DNA from: an uncultured Lachnospiraceae bacterium
GTDB taxonomy: Bacteria > Bacillota > Clostridia > Lachnospirales > Lachnospiraceae
Direction: 5' to 3'
DNA: 43,327 nucleotides
NCBI GenBank assembly: GCA_947599905.1
Contig: CANQFR010000004.1
Span: 1 to 43,327, forward strand
Of the stretch, positions 35,958-43,327 are shown piece after piece. Both the position numbers and the translations under genes were made by a program. Every line of letters starts with the position of its first letter. Position 1 is the first letter of the stretch. Below the pieces are notes generated by a model. It ran no database searches and was not told the origin of the DNA. It saw only the letters and a program-made list of their open reading frames with translations.

Positions 35958-35984
35958 TTAGCACTCATCTATTGACAGTGCTAA
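35958..35984. promoter_or_regulatory. CIRCE operator for HrcA upstream of clpB
   Basis: TTAGCACTC (35958-35966), a 9-base spacer and CAGTGCTAA (35976-35984) match the CIRCE inverted repeat, with one mismatch (C instead of G at the first base of the right arm). The heat-shock repressor HrcA binds this element. The right part overlaps the -35 box of the clpB promoter, so binding would block RNA polymerase. Confidence 0.93.
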
Positions 35985-36000
35985 CAACATGTGTTATAGT
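35972..36000 (+). promoter_or_regulatory. Heat-shock promoter of clpB
   Basis: TTGACA (35972-35977) and TATAGT (35995-36000) are exactly 17 bases apart. The -35 hexamer lies inside the CIRCE element. Confidence 0.85.
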
Positions 36001-36034
36001 ACGGATAGAACAACGAGAAAAAGGGGGAGATCCT

Positions 36035-38626
36035 ATGAATATCAATAAATTTACCCAGAAATCGGTCGAGGCCGTTCAGAACTGCGAGAAGCTGGCCTAC
36101 GAGCACGGCAACCAGCAGCTGGAGCAGGCACATCTGCTTCTGAGCCTCCTGACGCTGGAGGACAGCCTGATTCTGAAGCTGATCACGAAGATGAACATTT
36201 CGGGCGAGATGTTCACGAACGAGGCCCGGCAGGCGGTGGAGCGGCTCCCGAAGGTTTCCGGCGGCGGTCAGCTCTATGTGAGCAATGATCTGAATAAAGT
36301 GCTGGTGAACGCCGAGGACGAGGCGAAGGCTATGGGCGACGAGTATGTGTCCGTGGAGCATCTGTTCCTGGCCATGCTGCGCCAGCCGGATAGGACGATG
36401 AAGGAAATGTTCCGGCAGTACGGCATCAGTCGGGAGACATTTTTGCAGGCTCTTTCCACAGTGAGAGGGAACCAGCGGGTGGTCAGTGATAACCCGGAGG
36501 CTACCTACGACACTCTTGAGAAATACGGCTCCGATCTGGTGGAGCGGGCCCGTAACCAGAAGCTGGATCCGGTCATTGGCCGCGACAGCGAGATCCGCAA
36601 TGTGATCCGGATCCTGTCCCGGAAGACCAAGAATAATCCGGTGCTGATCGGAGAGCCCGGCGTCGGCAAGACCGCCGTGGTGGAGGGGCTGGCCCAGCGT
36701 ATCGTCCGCGGCGACGTGCCGGAGGGCTTAAAGGACCGCAAGCTGTTCGCGCTGGATATGGGCGCGCTGATCGCGGGCGCCAAATACCGGGGCGAGTTTG
36801 AGGAGAGGCTGAAAGCGGTTCTGGAGGAAGTGAAGAAGAGCGACGGACAGATCATTCTGTTCATCGACGAGCTGCATACGATCGTGGGCGCCGGCAAGAC
36901 CGAGGGCTCCATGGACGCGGGAAATCTCTTAAAGCCCATGCTGGCCCGCGGCGAGCTGCACTGCATCGGCGCGACGACATTGGACGAATACCGCAAATAC
37001 ATCGAGAAAGACGCGGCTCTGGAGCGGCGGTTCCAGCCGGTCATGGTGGATGAGCCTACGGTGGAGGACACCATTTCCATCCTCCGCGGCCTGAAGGAGC
37101 GCTACGAGGTGTTCCATGGCGTGAAGATCACCGACTCGGCGCTGGTGAGCGCGGCGGTGCTGTCGGACCGGTACATTTCCGACCGGTTCCTGCCGGATAA
37201 GGCTATCGACCTGGTGGACGAGGCCTGCGCGCTGATCAAGACGGAGCTGGATTCCATGCCGACGGAGCTGGATGAGCTGTCCCGGAAGGTCATGCAGATG
37301 GAGATCGAGGAGGCGGCGCTTAAGAAGGAGACCGACCATCTGAGCCAGGACCGGCTGGCGGATCTGCAGAAGGAGCTGGCTGAACTGCACGATGAATTTG
37401 CTAATAAGAAGGCCCAGTGGGAGAATGAGAAGCACTCGGTGGAGCGGCTGTCCTCCCTGCGCGAGGAGATCGAGAGCGTGAACCGCGAGATCGCCCAGGC
37501 GCAGCAGGTCTATGATCTGAACAAGGCGGCGGAACTGCAGTACGGGAAGCTCCCGGGACTGCAGAAGCAGCTGGCGGAGGAAGAGGAGAAGGTGAAGAAC
37601 CAGGATCTGAGCCTGGTGCGGGAGAGTGTTACCGACGACGAGATCGCCCGGATCATTTCCCGGTGGACCGGCATCCCGGTGGCGAAGCTGACGGAGAGCG
37701 AGCGCAGCAAGACCCTGCATCTGGACGAGGAACTGCATAAGCGGGTCGTGGGTCAGGACGAGGGCGTGGAGAAGGTGACCGAGGCCATCATCCGGTCCAA
37801 GGCTGGCATCAAGGATCCGACCAAGCCCATCGGTTCCTTCCTGTTCCTGGGGCCCACCGGTGTGGGCAAGACGGAACTGGCGAAGGCGCTGGCGGCAAGC
37901 CTGTTTGACGACGAGTCCAATATGGTCCGGATCGATATGAGCGAATATATGGAGAAGCATTCCGTGGCGCGTCTGATCGGAGCGCCTCCCGGATATGTGG
38001 GCTATGACGAGGGCGGCCAGCTGACCGAGGCGGTCCGCAGAAAGCCTTACAGCGTTGTGCTGTTCGACGAGGTGGAGAAGGCCCATCCGGATGTATTCAA
38101 CGTGCTTCTGCAGGTGCTGGACGACGGGCGGATCACCGATTCCACCGGCAAGACCGTGGATTTCAAGAACACGATCATCATCATGACGTCCAACATCGGC
38201 TCCCAGTATCTGTTGGAAGGCATCGATGAAAACGGAAATATCCGCGCGGAGGCGGAGGAGATGGCCATGAGCGACCTGCGGGCCCATTTCCGGCCGGAGT
38301 TTTTGAACAGATTGGATGAGATCATCCTGTTCAAGCCGCTGACCAGAGATAATATCGCGGGTATCATCACGCTTCTGATGGCGGACACCAACCGGCGGCT
38401 GGCGGACCGGGAGATTTCGGTGGAGCTGACCGATTCGGCGCGGGAGTTCGTGGTGGAGCGGGGATACGACCCGGTCTACGGCGCGCGGCCGCTGAAGCGG
38501 TATCTGCAGAAGAATGTGGAGACGCTGGCGGCGAAGATCATCCTGCAGGACCAGGTTCGGGCCGGGAACACCATCGTCATCGACACGGCGCCGGCGGGGG
38601 ATAAGCTGATCGCGTATGTGGAGTGA
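36035..38626 (+). CDS. clpB: ClpB-type chaperone ATPase (disaggregase)
   Basis: ClpB pulls proteins out of heat-induced aggregates together with DnaK. The 863-residue length is typical. Domains in order: the Clp N domain (1-145), AAA+ 1 with Walker A GEPGVGKT (206-213) and [12 protein letters not shown], and a middle coiled coil (about 410-525, ending before [14 protein letters not shown]). AAA+ 2 follows with GPTGVGKT (606-613), [13 protein letters not shown] and [13 protein letters not shown]. The long middle domain separates it from ClpC, which also would have an IGF-type ClpP loop that I do not see. The start at 36035 follows AAGGGGGAGA by 4 bases. Regulation by HrcA is indicated by the CIRCE element. 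Confidence 0.95.
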   Translation: MNINKFTQKSVEAVQNCEKLAYEHGNQQLEQAHLLLSLLTLEDSLILKLITKMNISGEMFTNEARQAVERLPKVSGGGQLYVSNDLNKVLVNAEDEAKAMGDEYVSVEHLFLAMLRQPDRTMKEMFRQYGISRETFLQALSTVRGNQRVVSDNPEATYDTLEKYGSDLVERARNQKLDPVIGRDSEIRNVIRILSRKTKNNPVLIGEPGVGKTAVVEGLAQRIVRGDVPEGLKDRKLFALDMGALIAGAKYRGEFEERLKAVLEEVKKSDGQIILFIDELHTIVGAGKTEGSMDAGNLLKPMLARGELHCIGATTLDEYRKYIEKDAALERRFQPVMVDEPTVEDTISILRGLKERYEVFHGVKITDSALVSAAVLSDRYISDRFLPDKAIDLVDEACALIKTELDSMPTELDELSRKVMQMEIEEAALKKETDHLSQDRLADLQKELAELHDEFANKKAQWENEKHSVERLSSLREEIESVNREIAQAQQVYDLNKAAELQYGKLPGLQKQLAEEEEKVKNQDLSLVRESVTDDEIARIISRWTGIPVAKLTESERSKTLHLDEELHKRVVGQDEGVEKVTEAIIRSKAGIKDPTKPIGSFLFLGPTGVGKTELAKALAASLFDDESNMVRIDMSEYMEKHSVARLIGAPPGYVGYDEGGQLTEAVRRKPYSVVLFDEVEKAHPDVFNVLLQVLDDGRITDSTGKTVDFKNTIIIMTSNIGSQYLLEGIDENGNIRAEAEEMAMSDLRAHFRPEFLNRLDEIILFKPLTRDNIAGIITLLMADTNRRLADREISVELTDSAREFVVERGYDPVYGARPLKRYLQKNVETLAAKIILQDQVRAGNTIVIDTAPAGDKLIAYVE

Positions 38627-38676
38627 CGATTCGGACTGCGGGGGAACAGGCGCGTACGGCAATCGAAAACAAATGA

Positions 38677-38705
38677 TGGACGAATCTGTAAAAATATGCT
38701 ATACT
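38677..38705 (+). promoter_or_regulatory. Promoter ahead of the Mn2+ riboswitch
   Basis: TGGACG (38677-38682) and TATACT (38700-38705) are 17 bases apart, and TG one base upstream of the -10 makes it an extended -10. Transcription would start near 38712, just before the riboswitch. Confidence 0.6.
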
Positions 38706-38721
38706 TCCCTTAACTGAACGA

Positions 38722-38812
38722 TAAAAGGGAGTAGCTTGCACCGCCCGAAGGTGTGGTATGATCCGTCAGCCCGTAGATAATACCGGGTCATACCTGAAAC
38801 AGATGATGTTTT
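38722..38812 (+). ncRNA. yybP-ykoY (manganese) riboswitch
   Basis: The conserved 5' loop AAAGGGAGTAGC (38724-38735) and the 3' part CCGGGTCATACCTGAAAC (38783-38800) are the hallmarks of the yybP-ykoY aptamer, which binds Mn2+. A GC hairpin (CACCG with GGTGT-type pairing) lies between. An intrinsic terminator follows at once, and the next gene codes for a cation antiporter, one of the known target types. The likely logic is that Mn2+ binding prevents termination and switches the exporter on. Identification is by conserved blocks, not by a covariance search. Confidence 0.78.
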
Positions 38813-38814
38813 GA

Positions 38815-38859
38815 AGCGAGACTTTTAGCGCAGAATATGTGCTGGAAGTCTCGCTTTTT
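38815..38859 (+). terminator. Intrinsic terminator of the riboswitch expression platform
   Basis: AGCGAGAC (38815-38822) pairs with GTCTCGCT (38848-38855), with an inner AGCGC/GTGCT stem; the run of T ends at 38859. It lies between the aptamer and the antiporter start codon. Confidence 0.85.
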
Positions 38860-38926
38860 CGCGGCGGCGCAGAAGAGATTCGCCGGGCGGGGCCGCAGGC
38901 ACGCAAATTTCCAAGGAGGAATCCAT

Positions 38927-39865
38927 ATGTTAGTTACTGTAGCGTTATTCGTATTAGGACTGATCCTGATCTGCCTGGGCGGCGACCGTCTGGTAGACGC
39001 CGCTGTGGCAATCGCGAGGAAGATCGGTATTCCGCAGATCGTAGTCGGAGCTACGATCGTAAGCTTGGGTACCACGCTGCCGGAGATTCTGGTTTCCACC
39101 ACGGCCGCTTTCGACGGTTCCGCGGCCATTGCCGCCGGCAACGCCTTCGGCTCGATCATCTGCAATACGGCCCTGATCGCAGGTCTGACCCAGACCTTAC
39201 GGCCGACGAAAAAAGTGGAGACAAAACCGCTTCTGTGGCGTGCGGCGATCTTCTTCGGCGTGATCATTGTACTGGAAATTGTGGGTTTCCTGCGGGGCGA
39301 ATTCGGACGGTTGGTGGGTTTCCTTCTGCTGGCTATGTTCGTGGTGTATGCGGTGCTGAATATCGTCCGCGCCGGCGCCGAAGGCGGGGATGAGGAGGAA
39401 AATGAAGCGTCAGAGGACGGCTCTCTGCTGAAGCAGTTCATTATTCTGGCGGTGTGCGCCGTACTTTTGTATGTGGGAGCGAATCTGCTGGTTGACAACG
39501 GCATTCTGATCGCAGAGGCCATCGGCGTGCCGCAGCGGGTGATCGCTGTTACATTTATCGCGCTGGGTACATCGCTTCCGGAACTGGTGACTTCTATCGT
39601 CTCCATGATCAAGGGCTTCTCCAATGTGGGCTTCGGCAACATCCTGGGCGCCAATATCCTGAATATTCTGGCCGTGATCGGTATTCCGGCGGCGGTCGTG
39701 GGGATCCCGCTGGAGGCGTCCACATATCAGATGGATATTCCGCTGGCGGCGCTTGTGATGGCGATCCTGATCGTGCCGATCCTCATCCGCAAAAAGGCGT
39801 CACGGCTGCAGGGTATCGTGCTTCTGGCGATCTATGCGGCGTACTGCGTGGTGTCGTTTATCTGA
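38927..39865 (+). CDS. CaCA-family cation antiporter, probable Mn2+/Ca2+ exporter
   Basis: The 312-residue protein has about ten membrane helices in two homologous halves. Each half carries the alpha-repeat signature of Na+/Ca2+ exchangers: GTTLPEILVS with GNAFGSIICNT, and GTSLPELVTS with GNILGANILNI. An acidic cytoplasmic loop (EGGDEEENEASEDG) separates the halves. It is closest to the YrbG/CaxA-like bacterial calcium/sodium antiporters, but the manganese riboswitch upstream suggests Mn2+ efflux as the physiological job. The start follows AAGGAGGA by 6 bases; an earlier in-frame ATG at 38837 would fall in the terminator stem and is rejected. The DUF4250 and cardiolipin synthase genes follow closely and may share the transcript. 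Confidence 0.92.
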   Translation: MLVTVALFVLGLILICLGGDRLVDAAVAIARKIGIPQIVVGATIVSLGTTLPEILVSTTAAFDGSAAIAAGNAFGSIICNTALIAGLTQTLRPTKKVETKPLLWRAAIFFGVIIVLEIVGFLRGEFGRLVGFLLLAMFVVYAVLNIVRAGAEGGDEEENEASEDGSLLKQFIILAVCAVLLYVGANLLVDNGILIAEAIGVPQRVIAVTFIALGTSLPELVTSIVSMIKGFSNVGFGNILGANILNILAVIGIPAAVVGIPLEASTYQMDIPLAALVMAILIVPILIRKKASRLQGIVLLAIYAAYCVVSFI

Positions 39866-39887
39866 GAAGCCGGAAGGAGGATATCTC

Positions 39888-40067
39888 ATGAATCAGCTGC
39901 CAAAGGATCCGGCAATTCTTTTAAGCTATGTAAATACCCAGCTGCGGGATTTCTATCCGTCGCTGGACGAGTTCTGTGAGGCGCAGGACGCGAACCGAAG
40001 CGTTGTGGAAGCGGCGCTCGCGCCTCTCGGATATACTTATAACATAGAGAAGAATCAGTTTGTGTGA
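39888..40067 (+). CDS. DUF4250 small protein
   Basis: This 59-residue protein (LPKDPAILLSYVNTQLRDFY, then LDEFCEAQDANRSVVEAALAPLGYTYN) matches the DUF4250 pattern common in Firmicutes. The family has no known function; the fold looks like a small helical bundle. The start at 39888 follows GGAAGGAGG by 7 bases. It lies 22 bases after the antiporter and 27 bases before cardiolipin synthase, probably in one operon. Confidence 0.88.
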   Translation: MNQLPKDPAILLSYVNTQLRDFYPSLDEFCEAQDANRSVVEAALAPLGYTYNIEKNQFV

Positions 40068-40094
40068 GAGCGGATGTTAGGAGGGGGAACCTGA

Positions 40095-41582
40095 ATGCAG
40101 CAGGTATTTTCGGTCATAGCCATGGTGTGGGGCTGGCTGATGGATCATCTGTTATATATCAATCTGATCCTGTCGGTCGTGATCGTATTTTTTCAGCGCA
40201 GGGATCCGAAGGCTGTGTGGACGTGGCTTCTTGTGCTTTATTTTGTGCCGATCTTCGGTTTCCTGCTGTATCTGATGCTGTGCCAGGATTACCACAAGAG
40301 CAGAATGTTCCGTGTCAAGGAGGTGGAAGACCGGCTGGCGCATCCCGTGAAGGAGCAGGAACGGCTGATCCAGGGCGCCATGGACCAGATTGCGAAATCG
40401 CCGTGGCGCGACTATGAGCCGCTGGTACTGTATAATCTGGAGACGTCCGGGGCGGTGCTGACATCAGATAATTCGGTGGAGATCTTTACAGACGGAGAGG
40501 CGAAATTCAGCGATCTGAAAGAAGAACTGAGGAAAGCGGAGAAATACATCCATATCCAATACTATATTATCAAAAACGACGAGCTGTTTCAGTCGATCAT
40601 TCCGATTCTTAAGGAACGGGCAGCTGCCGGCGTGGAAGTGCGCGTGCTCTACGACGGAATGGGCGGCCGCTTCATGCCGGCGCGGGTCTGGAAGGATCTG
40701 CGCTCCTGCGGGATCCGGACGGCGGAATTCTTTCCGCCGATCCTGGGGCGGCTGCAGCTGCGCATGAATTACCGGAATCACCGGAAGATCGTGGTGATCG
40801 ACGGAAAGGCCGGATATGTGGGCGGCTTCAATATCGGGCGCGAATACATTTCCAGGGATCCGAAGTTCGGCTACTGGAGAGATACGCATCTGAAGATCCG
40901 CGGAAGCGCGGTGTACAGCCTGCAGATCCGGTTCGCGCTGGACTGGAATTACGCGTCAAAAGAGAACCTGTTTCGGGACGGGAAATATTTCGGGATGGGA
41001 AATGCGGACGTCCGGGCGGTGCTGGACCAACGCGGCGTCATGATGCAGATCATTGCCAGCGGACCGGACGCAGGCAACCGGCAGATCCGCAATAATTACA
41101 TCCAGCTGATCACCCGGGCGCGCCGTCATATCTATATCCAGACGCCGTATTTCATTCCGGACGACGCGGCGCTTTCGGCGCTGAAATTCGCGGCGGAGTC
41201 GGGCGTGGACGTGCGGCTGATGATTCCGTGCAAGCCGGATCATCCGTTTGTCTATTGGGCTACCTATTCCTACATGGGCGATCTGCTGACGGCGGGCGCC
41301 AAATGCTACACCTATGAAAACGGCTTCCTTCACGCCAAAGGAGTTATGGTGGACGGCATGGTCAGCTGCGTCGGCACGGCCAATATGGATATTCGGAGCT
41401 TTGAGTTGAATTTTGAGGTAAACGCCACCATTTATGACGAAGGCGTGACGAAGCGGCTGGAGGACAAATTCCGGGAGGATCTGAAACTGTGCCGGGAAGT
41501 AACCCGCGCGGACTACGCCCAGAGGAAACTGTGGATCCGGTTTAAGGAGCAGAGCTGCAGGCTGCTGTCGCCGCTGTTGTGA
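40095..41582 (+). CDS. cls: Cardiolipin synthase
   Basis: Cls joins two phosphatidylglycerol molecules into cardiolipin at the membrane. The 495-residue protein has two N-terminal membrane helices (about 14-32 and 42-61), then two phospholipase D domains with the HxKx4D motifs: His229 (HRKIVVIDGKAGYVGGFNIG) and His413 (HAKGVMVDGMVSCVGTANMD). The start follows GGAGGGGG by 7 bases. It is the last gene of the apparent antiporter/DUF4250/cls cluster. A second phospholipid gene, plsC, lies less than 1 kb downstream. Confidence 0.95.
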   Translation: MQQVFSVIAMVWGWLMDHLLYINLILSVVIVFFQRRDPKAVWTWLLVLYFVPIFGFLLYLMLCQDYHKSRMFRVKEVEDRLAHPVKEQERLIQGAMDQIAKSPWRDYEPLVLYNLETSGAVLTSDNSVEIFTDGEAKFSDLKEELRKAEKYIHIQYYIIKNDELFQSIIPILKERAAAGVEVRVLYDGMGGRFMPARVWKDLRSCGIRTAEFFPPILGRLQLRMNYRNHRKIVVIDGKAGYVGGFNIGREYISRDPKFGYWRDTHLKIRGSAVYSLQIRFALDWNYASKENLFRDGKYFGMGNADVRAVLDQRGVMMQIIASGPDAGNRQIRNNYIQLITRARRHIYIQTPYFIPDDAALSALKFAAESGVDVRLMIPCKPDHPFVYWATYSYMGDLLTAGAKCYTYENGFLHAKGVMVDGMVSCVGTANMDIRSFELNFEVNATIYDEGVTKRLEDKFREDLKLCREVTRADYAQRKLWIRFKEQSCRLLSPLL

Positions 41583-41603
41583 GGCTGCGATGGGGTGTGA
41601 GGG

Positions 41604-41684
41604 AGATTATGCTGTGCAGAATACATTAAGCGGTAATGTGCATATGGCGGAATGACGCCAGCTGCATAAAACACAGCATAATCT
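41604..41684. repeat. 81-bp element with 13-bp terminal inverted repeats
   Basis: AGATTATGCTGTG (41604-41616) and CACAGCATAATCT (41672-41684) are a perfect 13-bp inverted repeat. Two further small stems lie inside: CATTA/TAATG (41623-41637) and TGGCG/CGCCA (41645-41660). As RNA it would fold into a branched structure. It sits between cls and the next gene. It may be a structured RNA, a bidirectional control element or a small mobile inverted-repeat element; no T run follows, so it is not a classical terminator. Confidence 0.6.
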
Positions 41685-41699
41685 GCGCATACTACCCCC

Positions 41700-42155
41700 A
41701 TGAAGACGACAGCAAACATTCGTGATACATGTAAGAATTTTATGAAATGCGGCGTGGCGGGTTGGTGTCTGGAGGTGATCTTCACCTCGGTGGATTCCAT
41801 CATGCTTCACGACTGGAGACTCATGGGGCGGACGTCGCTTCTGATGTTCCCGATCTACGGCATGGGAGCGATGCTGGCGCCGATCGGGCGCGGCGTGGAT
41901 CGGTGGCTTAAGGTGGAACCGGCAGGCGGACTCAGCACGAAGGATCGCATCCTGCGCCATGGGATGCTCTATATGGTGCTGATCTTTGTCGTGGAGTATG
42001 CGACAGGGTTCTGGCTGCGGGGCCGGGGCATGTGCCCGTGGGATTATACCGGGCGGCATTCGAACATCAACGGGCTGATCCGGCTGGATTTTGCGCCTCT
42101 GTGGTTCGGGACAGGGCTGCTGTTTGAACTGATCACGAGTAAAGGACAGATGTGA
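41700..42155 (+). CDS. CmpB-type multi-span membrane protein
   Basis: This 151-residue protein has about four membrane segments. The pattern CGVAGWCLEVIF near the N-terminus, LMFPIYGMGAM in the middle, and EYATGFW with a late N-x-x-G-x-I-R-L-D motif and PLWFGTG resembles the putative ABC-transporter type IV (CmpB, PF06541) family, for which no firm function exists. No ATPase partner is next to it. The ATG at 41700 has no convincing ribosome binding site; it lies 15 bases after the inverted-repeat element, which could influence initiation. An in-frame ATG at 41742 is the alternative start. Confidence 0.7.
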   Translation: MKTTANIRDTCKNFMKCGVAGWCLEVIFTSVDSIMLHDWRLMGRTSLLMFPIYGMGAMLAPIGRGVDRWLKVEPAGGLSTKDRILRHGMLYMVLIFVVEYATGFWLRGRGMCPWDYTGRHSNINGLIRLDFAPLWFGTGLLFELITSKGQM

Positions 42156-42209
42156 GTGGATGTGAGTAAGATTCGGCAGAATGATGAATGGAAATATGCG
42201 GGATGATAA

Positions 42210-42239
42210 TGCGGCGGCGACCGAAAGGGAGCCGCCGCA
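42210..42239. other. GC-rich hairpin in the gap before plsC
   Basis: TGCGGCGGC (42210-42218) and GCCGCCGCA (42231-42239) form a perfect 9-bp stem with a 12-base loop. No T run follows on the plus strand. It lies 55 bases after the CmpB-type gene and could act as a transcript 3' end or a weak terminator. The rest of the gap from 42156 to 42401 holds only the plsC promoter; a 65-codon frame at 42181 lacks coding character and a ribosome binding site. Confidence 0.5.
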
Positions 42240-42334
42240 CCGCGTAACTCGATTAGTCAGGTATGTGTATGCTGCGTGGGCCGCGGCCGGTTCCGTCAGG
42301 CAGATCCGACGCGGGCAAATTTGGGAAAATGGAC

Positions 42335-42363
42335 TTGTTTTTTATTTAGTACATGAGTATAAT
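42335..42363 (+). promoter_or_regulatory. Promoter of plsC
   Basis: TTGTTT (42335-42340) and a perfect TATAAT (42358-42363) are 17 bases apart, 38 bases upstream of the start codon. Confidence 0.72.
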
Positions 42364-42401
42364 GCAGGTATAACGTAGCACAGAAAGGATATTCATTTCC
42401 T

Positions 42402-43151
42402 ATGATTAAATTCATCATACTGGCGGTCAGCGTTATCCTCTTCCTGATATTCACTGTGCCGGTGCTCTGGGTGGAAGCGTGGATCGCGAAGAAGCACCCA
42501 GAGAAGCGGGATGCCCAGAGTCTGGCCATCGTCCAGTTCATGTTCCGGTATCTGCTTCGGCTGTCCGGCGTACATATTACCGTGAAGGGCCTTGAGAATA
42601 TCCCGAGGGATCGGGCAGTTCTCTATGTCGGAAATCACCGGAGCTATTTTGATATTCTGGTGGGCTATGTGACGGTGCCGACGCTGATGGGTTTTGTGGC
42701 GAAGAAAGAAATGCTGCGTTATCCATCCCTGCGAACCTGGATGAAAAATGTTCATTGTCTCTTTTTGGATCGGGAGAATCTGCGGGAAGGCCTGAAAACG
42801 ATTCTGCAGGGCATCGAGCAGGTCAAATCCGGTATTTCCGTATGGATATTCCCGGAAGGGACGCGGAACCGGAATGAAGATATCCTGGAGATGCTGCCGT
42901 TTAAGGAAGGCAGCCTCAAAATCGCGGAGAAATCCGGCTGTCCGGTGATCCCTGTGGCGATGACCGGCACCGCGGAGATCTTCGAGAATCATGTACCGCG
43001 CATCAAGTCGTCGAATGTGACGATCGAGTTCGGCGAGCCGTTTTTCATCAGCGATCTGCCGAAAGAAGAGAAGAAATTCGCCGGTCTCTACACGCAGAAC
43101 CGGATCAGGGAGATGCTTAAGAAAGAACAGGAGATAAGGAAGGGCGCGTAA
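42402..43151 (+). CDS. plsC: 1-acyl-sn-glycerol-3-phosphate acyltransferase
   Basis: PlsC adds the second acyl chain to lysophosphatidic acid, making phosphatidic acid at the cytoplasmic membrane. The 249-residue protein has an N-terminal membrane helix (about 3-24), the catalytic NHRSYFD (H79xxxxD84) and the substrate-binding FPEGTR (150-155), and VIPVAMTG later on. AAGGAT stands a rather long 12 bases before the ATG. The next gene starts on the base after the stop codon, so the two are probably translated together. Confidence 0.95.
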   Translation: MIKFIILAVSVILFLIFTVPVLWVEAWIAKKHPEKRDAQSLAIVQFMFRYLLRLSGVHITVKGLENIPRDRAVLYVGNHRSYFDILVGYVTVPTLMGFVAKKEMLRYPSLRTWMKNVHCLFLDRENLREGLKTILQGIEQVKSGISVWIFPEGTRNRNEDILEMLPFKEGSLKIAEKSGCPVIPVAMTGTAEIFENHVPRIKSSNVTIEFGEPFFISDLPKEEKKFAGLYTQNRIREMLKKEQEIRKGA

Positions 43152-43327
43152 GTGGATCTGCAGGAAATTCGAGTGAAATTGGATGAAATTGACGCACAGC
43201 TGGTGCGTCTTCTGGAAGAACGGCTGGCTCTGAGCGCGGAGGTGGCCGAATATAAGATCGGCGTGGGCAAGCCGGTGCTGGATAAGGCCCGGGAGGAGCA
43301 GAAGATCGCGGCGGTCCGGGGCCTGGC
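43152..43327 (+). CDS. Chorismate mutase domain, start of a probable P-protein (partial)
   Basis: A GTG directly after the plsC stop opens a frame that runs off the window (58 codons visible). It begins (M)DLQEIRVKLDEIDAQLVRLLEERLALSAEVAEYK and continues GVGKPVLDKAREEQ. This is the AroQ-type chorismate mutase pattern with its Arg/Lys active-site residues, which converts chorismate to prephenate for phenylalanine and tyrosine. In clostridia this domain usually heads a chorismate mutase-prephenate dehydratase, but the rest is not visible. GGAAGG lies about 10 bases upstream of the GTG. Confidence 0.82.
   Translation, partial: MDLQEIRVKLDEIDAQLVRLLEERLALSAEVAEYKIGVGKPVLDKAREEQKIAAVRGL

Noticed and set aside
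42181-42378. 65-codon frame upstream of plsC
   Set aside because: No ribosome binding site, overlaps a GC hairpin and the plsC promoter, and the peptide has no coding character.

Overview
The window looks like chromosomal DNA of an anaerobic Gram-positive clostridium, most likely a GC-rich member of the Lachnospiraceae. The reasons are the mix of families (DUF4250, DUF3810 with a HELSH site, rubrerythrin, a CIRCE-controlled ClpB, CnaB/SpaA-type giant adhesins), the strong GGAGG-type ribosome binding sites, and the absence of outer-membrane genes. No tRNA, rRNA, CRISPR array, transposase or phage gene was seen. The species cannot be named from the sequence alone.

Layout. 1-3.2 kb: the end of an NhaC-type antiporter and its terminator; a divergent pair of small genes (an unknown acidic protein and a Cro/C1-type regulator); signal peptidase I with a four-cysteine insert; and a DUF3810 membrane metalloprotease-like protein. 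3.3-7.35 kb: a GlgB-like branching enzyme with substituted catalytic motifs, then an MscS channel with a long acidic repeat N-terminus. 7.4-25.7 kb: an adhesin locus read from one strong promoter through a roughly 290-nt leader. It has three secreted products: a DUF6273-type protein whose start lies on a G7 tract, a 1200-residue GLUG/cell-wall-repeat protein, and a 4273-residue thioester/SpaA-repeat adhesin. The last one carries an internal sortase-type VPETG signal and continues into what looks like a second exported membrane protein. No sortase is present in the window.

25.7-35.1 kb: an alpha-glucan region with 4-alpha-glucanotransferase (MalQ), a LacI-family regulator, and divergently a glycogen debranching enzyme, HAD protein and GH31 alpha-glucosidase in one tight operon. 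An unknown membrane protein and a SpoT-like HD hydrolase are also here. Together with the GlgB-like gene at 3.3 kb, glycogen/maltodextrin genes flank the adhesin locus on both sides.

35.1-43.3 kb: stress and envelope housekeeping. It contains rubrerythrin, ClpB behind a CIRCE operator, a yybP-ykoY (Mn2+) riboswitch with terminator ahead of a CaCA cation antiporter, a DUF4250 protein, cardiolipin synthase, a CmpB-type membrane protein, a PlsC acyltransferase, and the start of a chorismate mutase (P-protein) gene cut by the window edge.

Most noteworthy: the adhesin locus (candidate poly-G switch, thioester domain, internal sorting signal followed by a second signal peptide), the GlgB homologue lacking the usual region I His and region IV Asp, the zinc-ribbon-like insert in signal peptidase, and an 81-bp inverted-repeat element at 41.6 kb.
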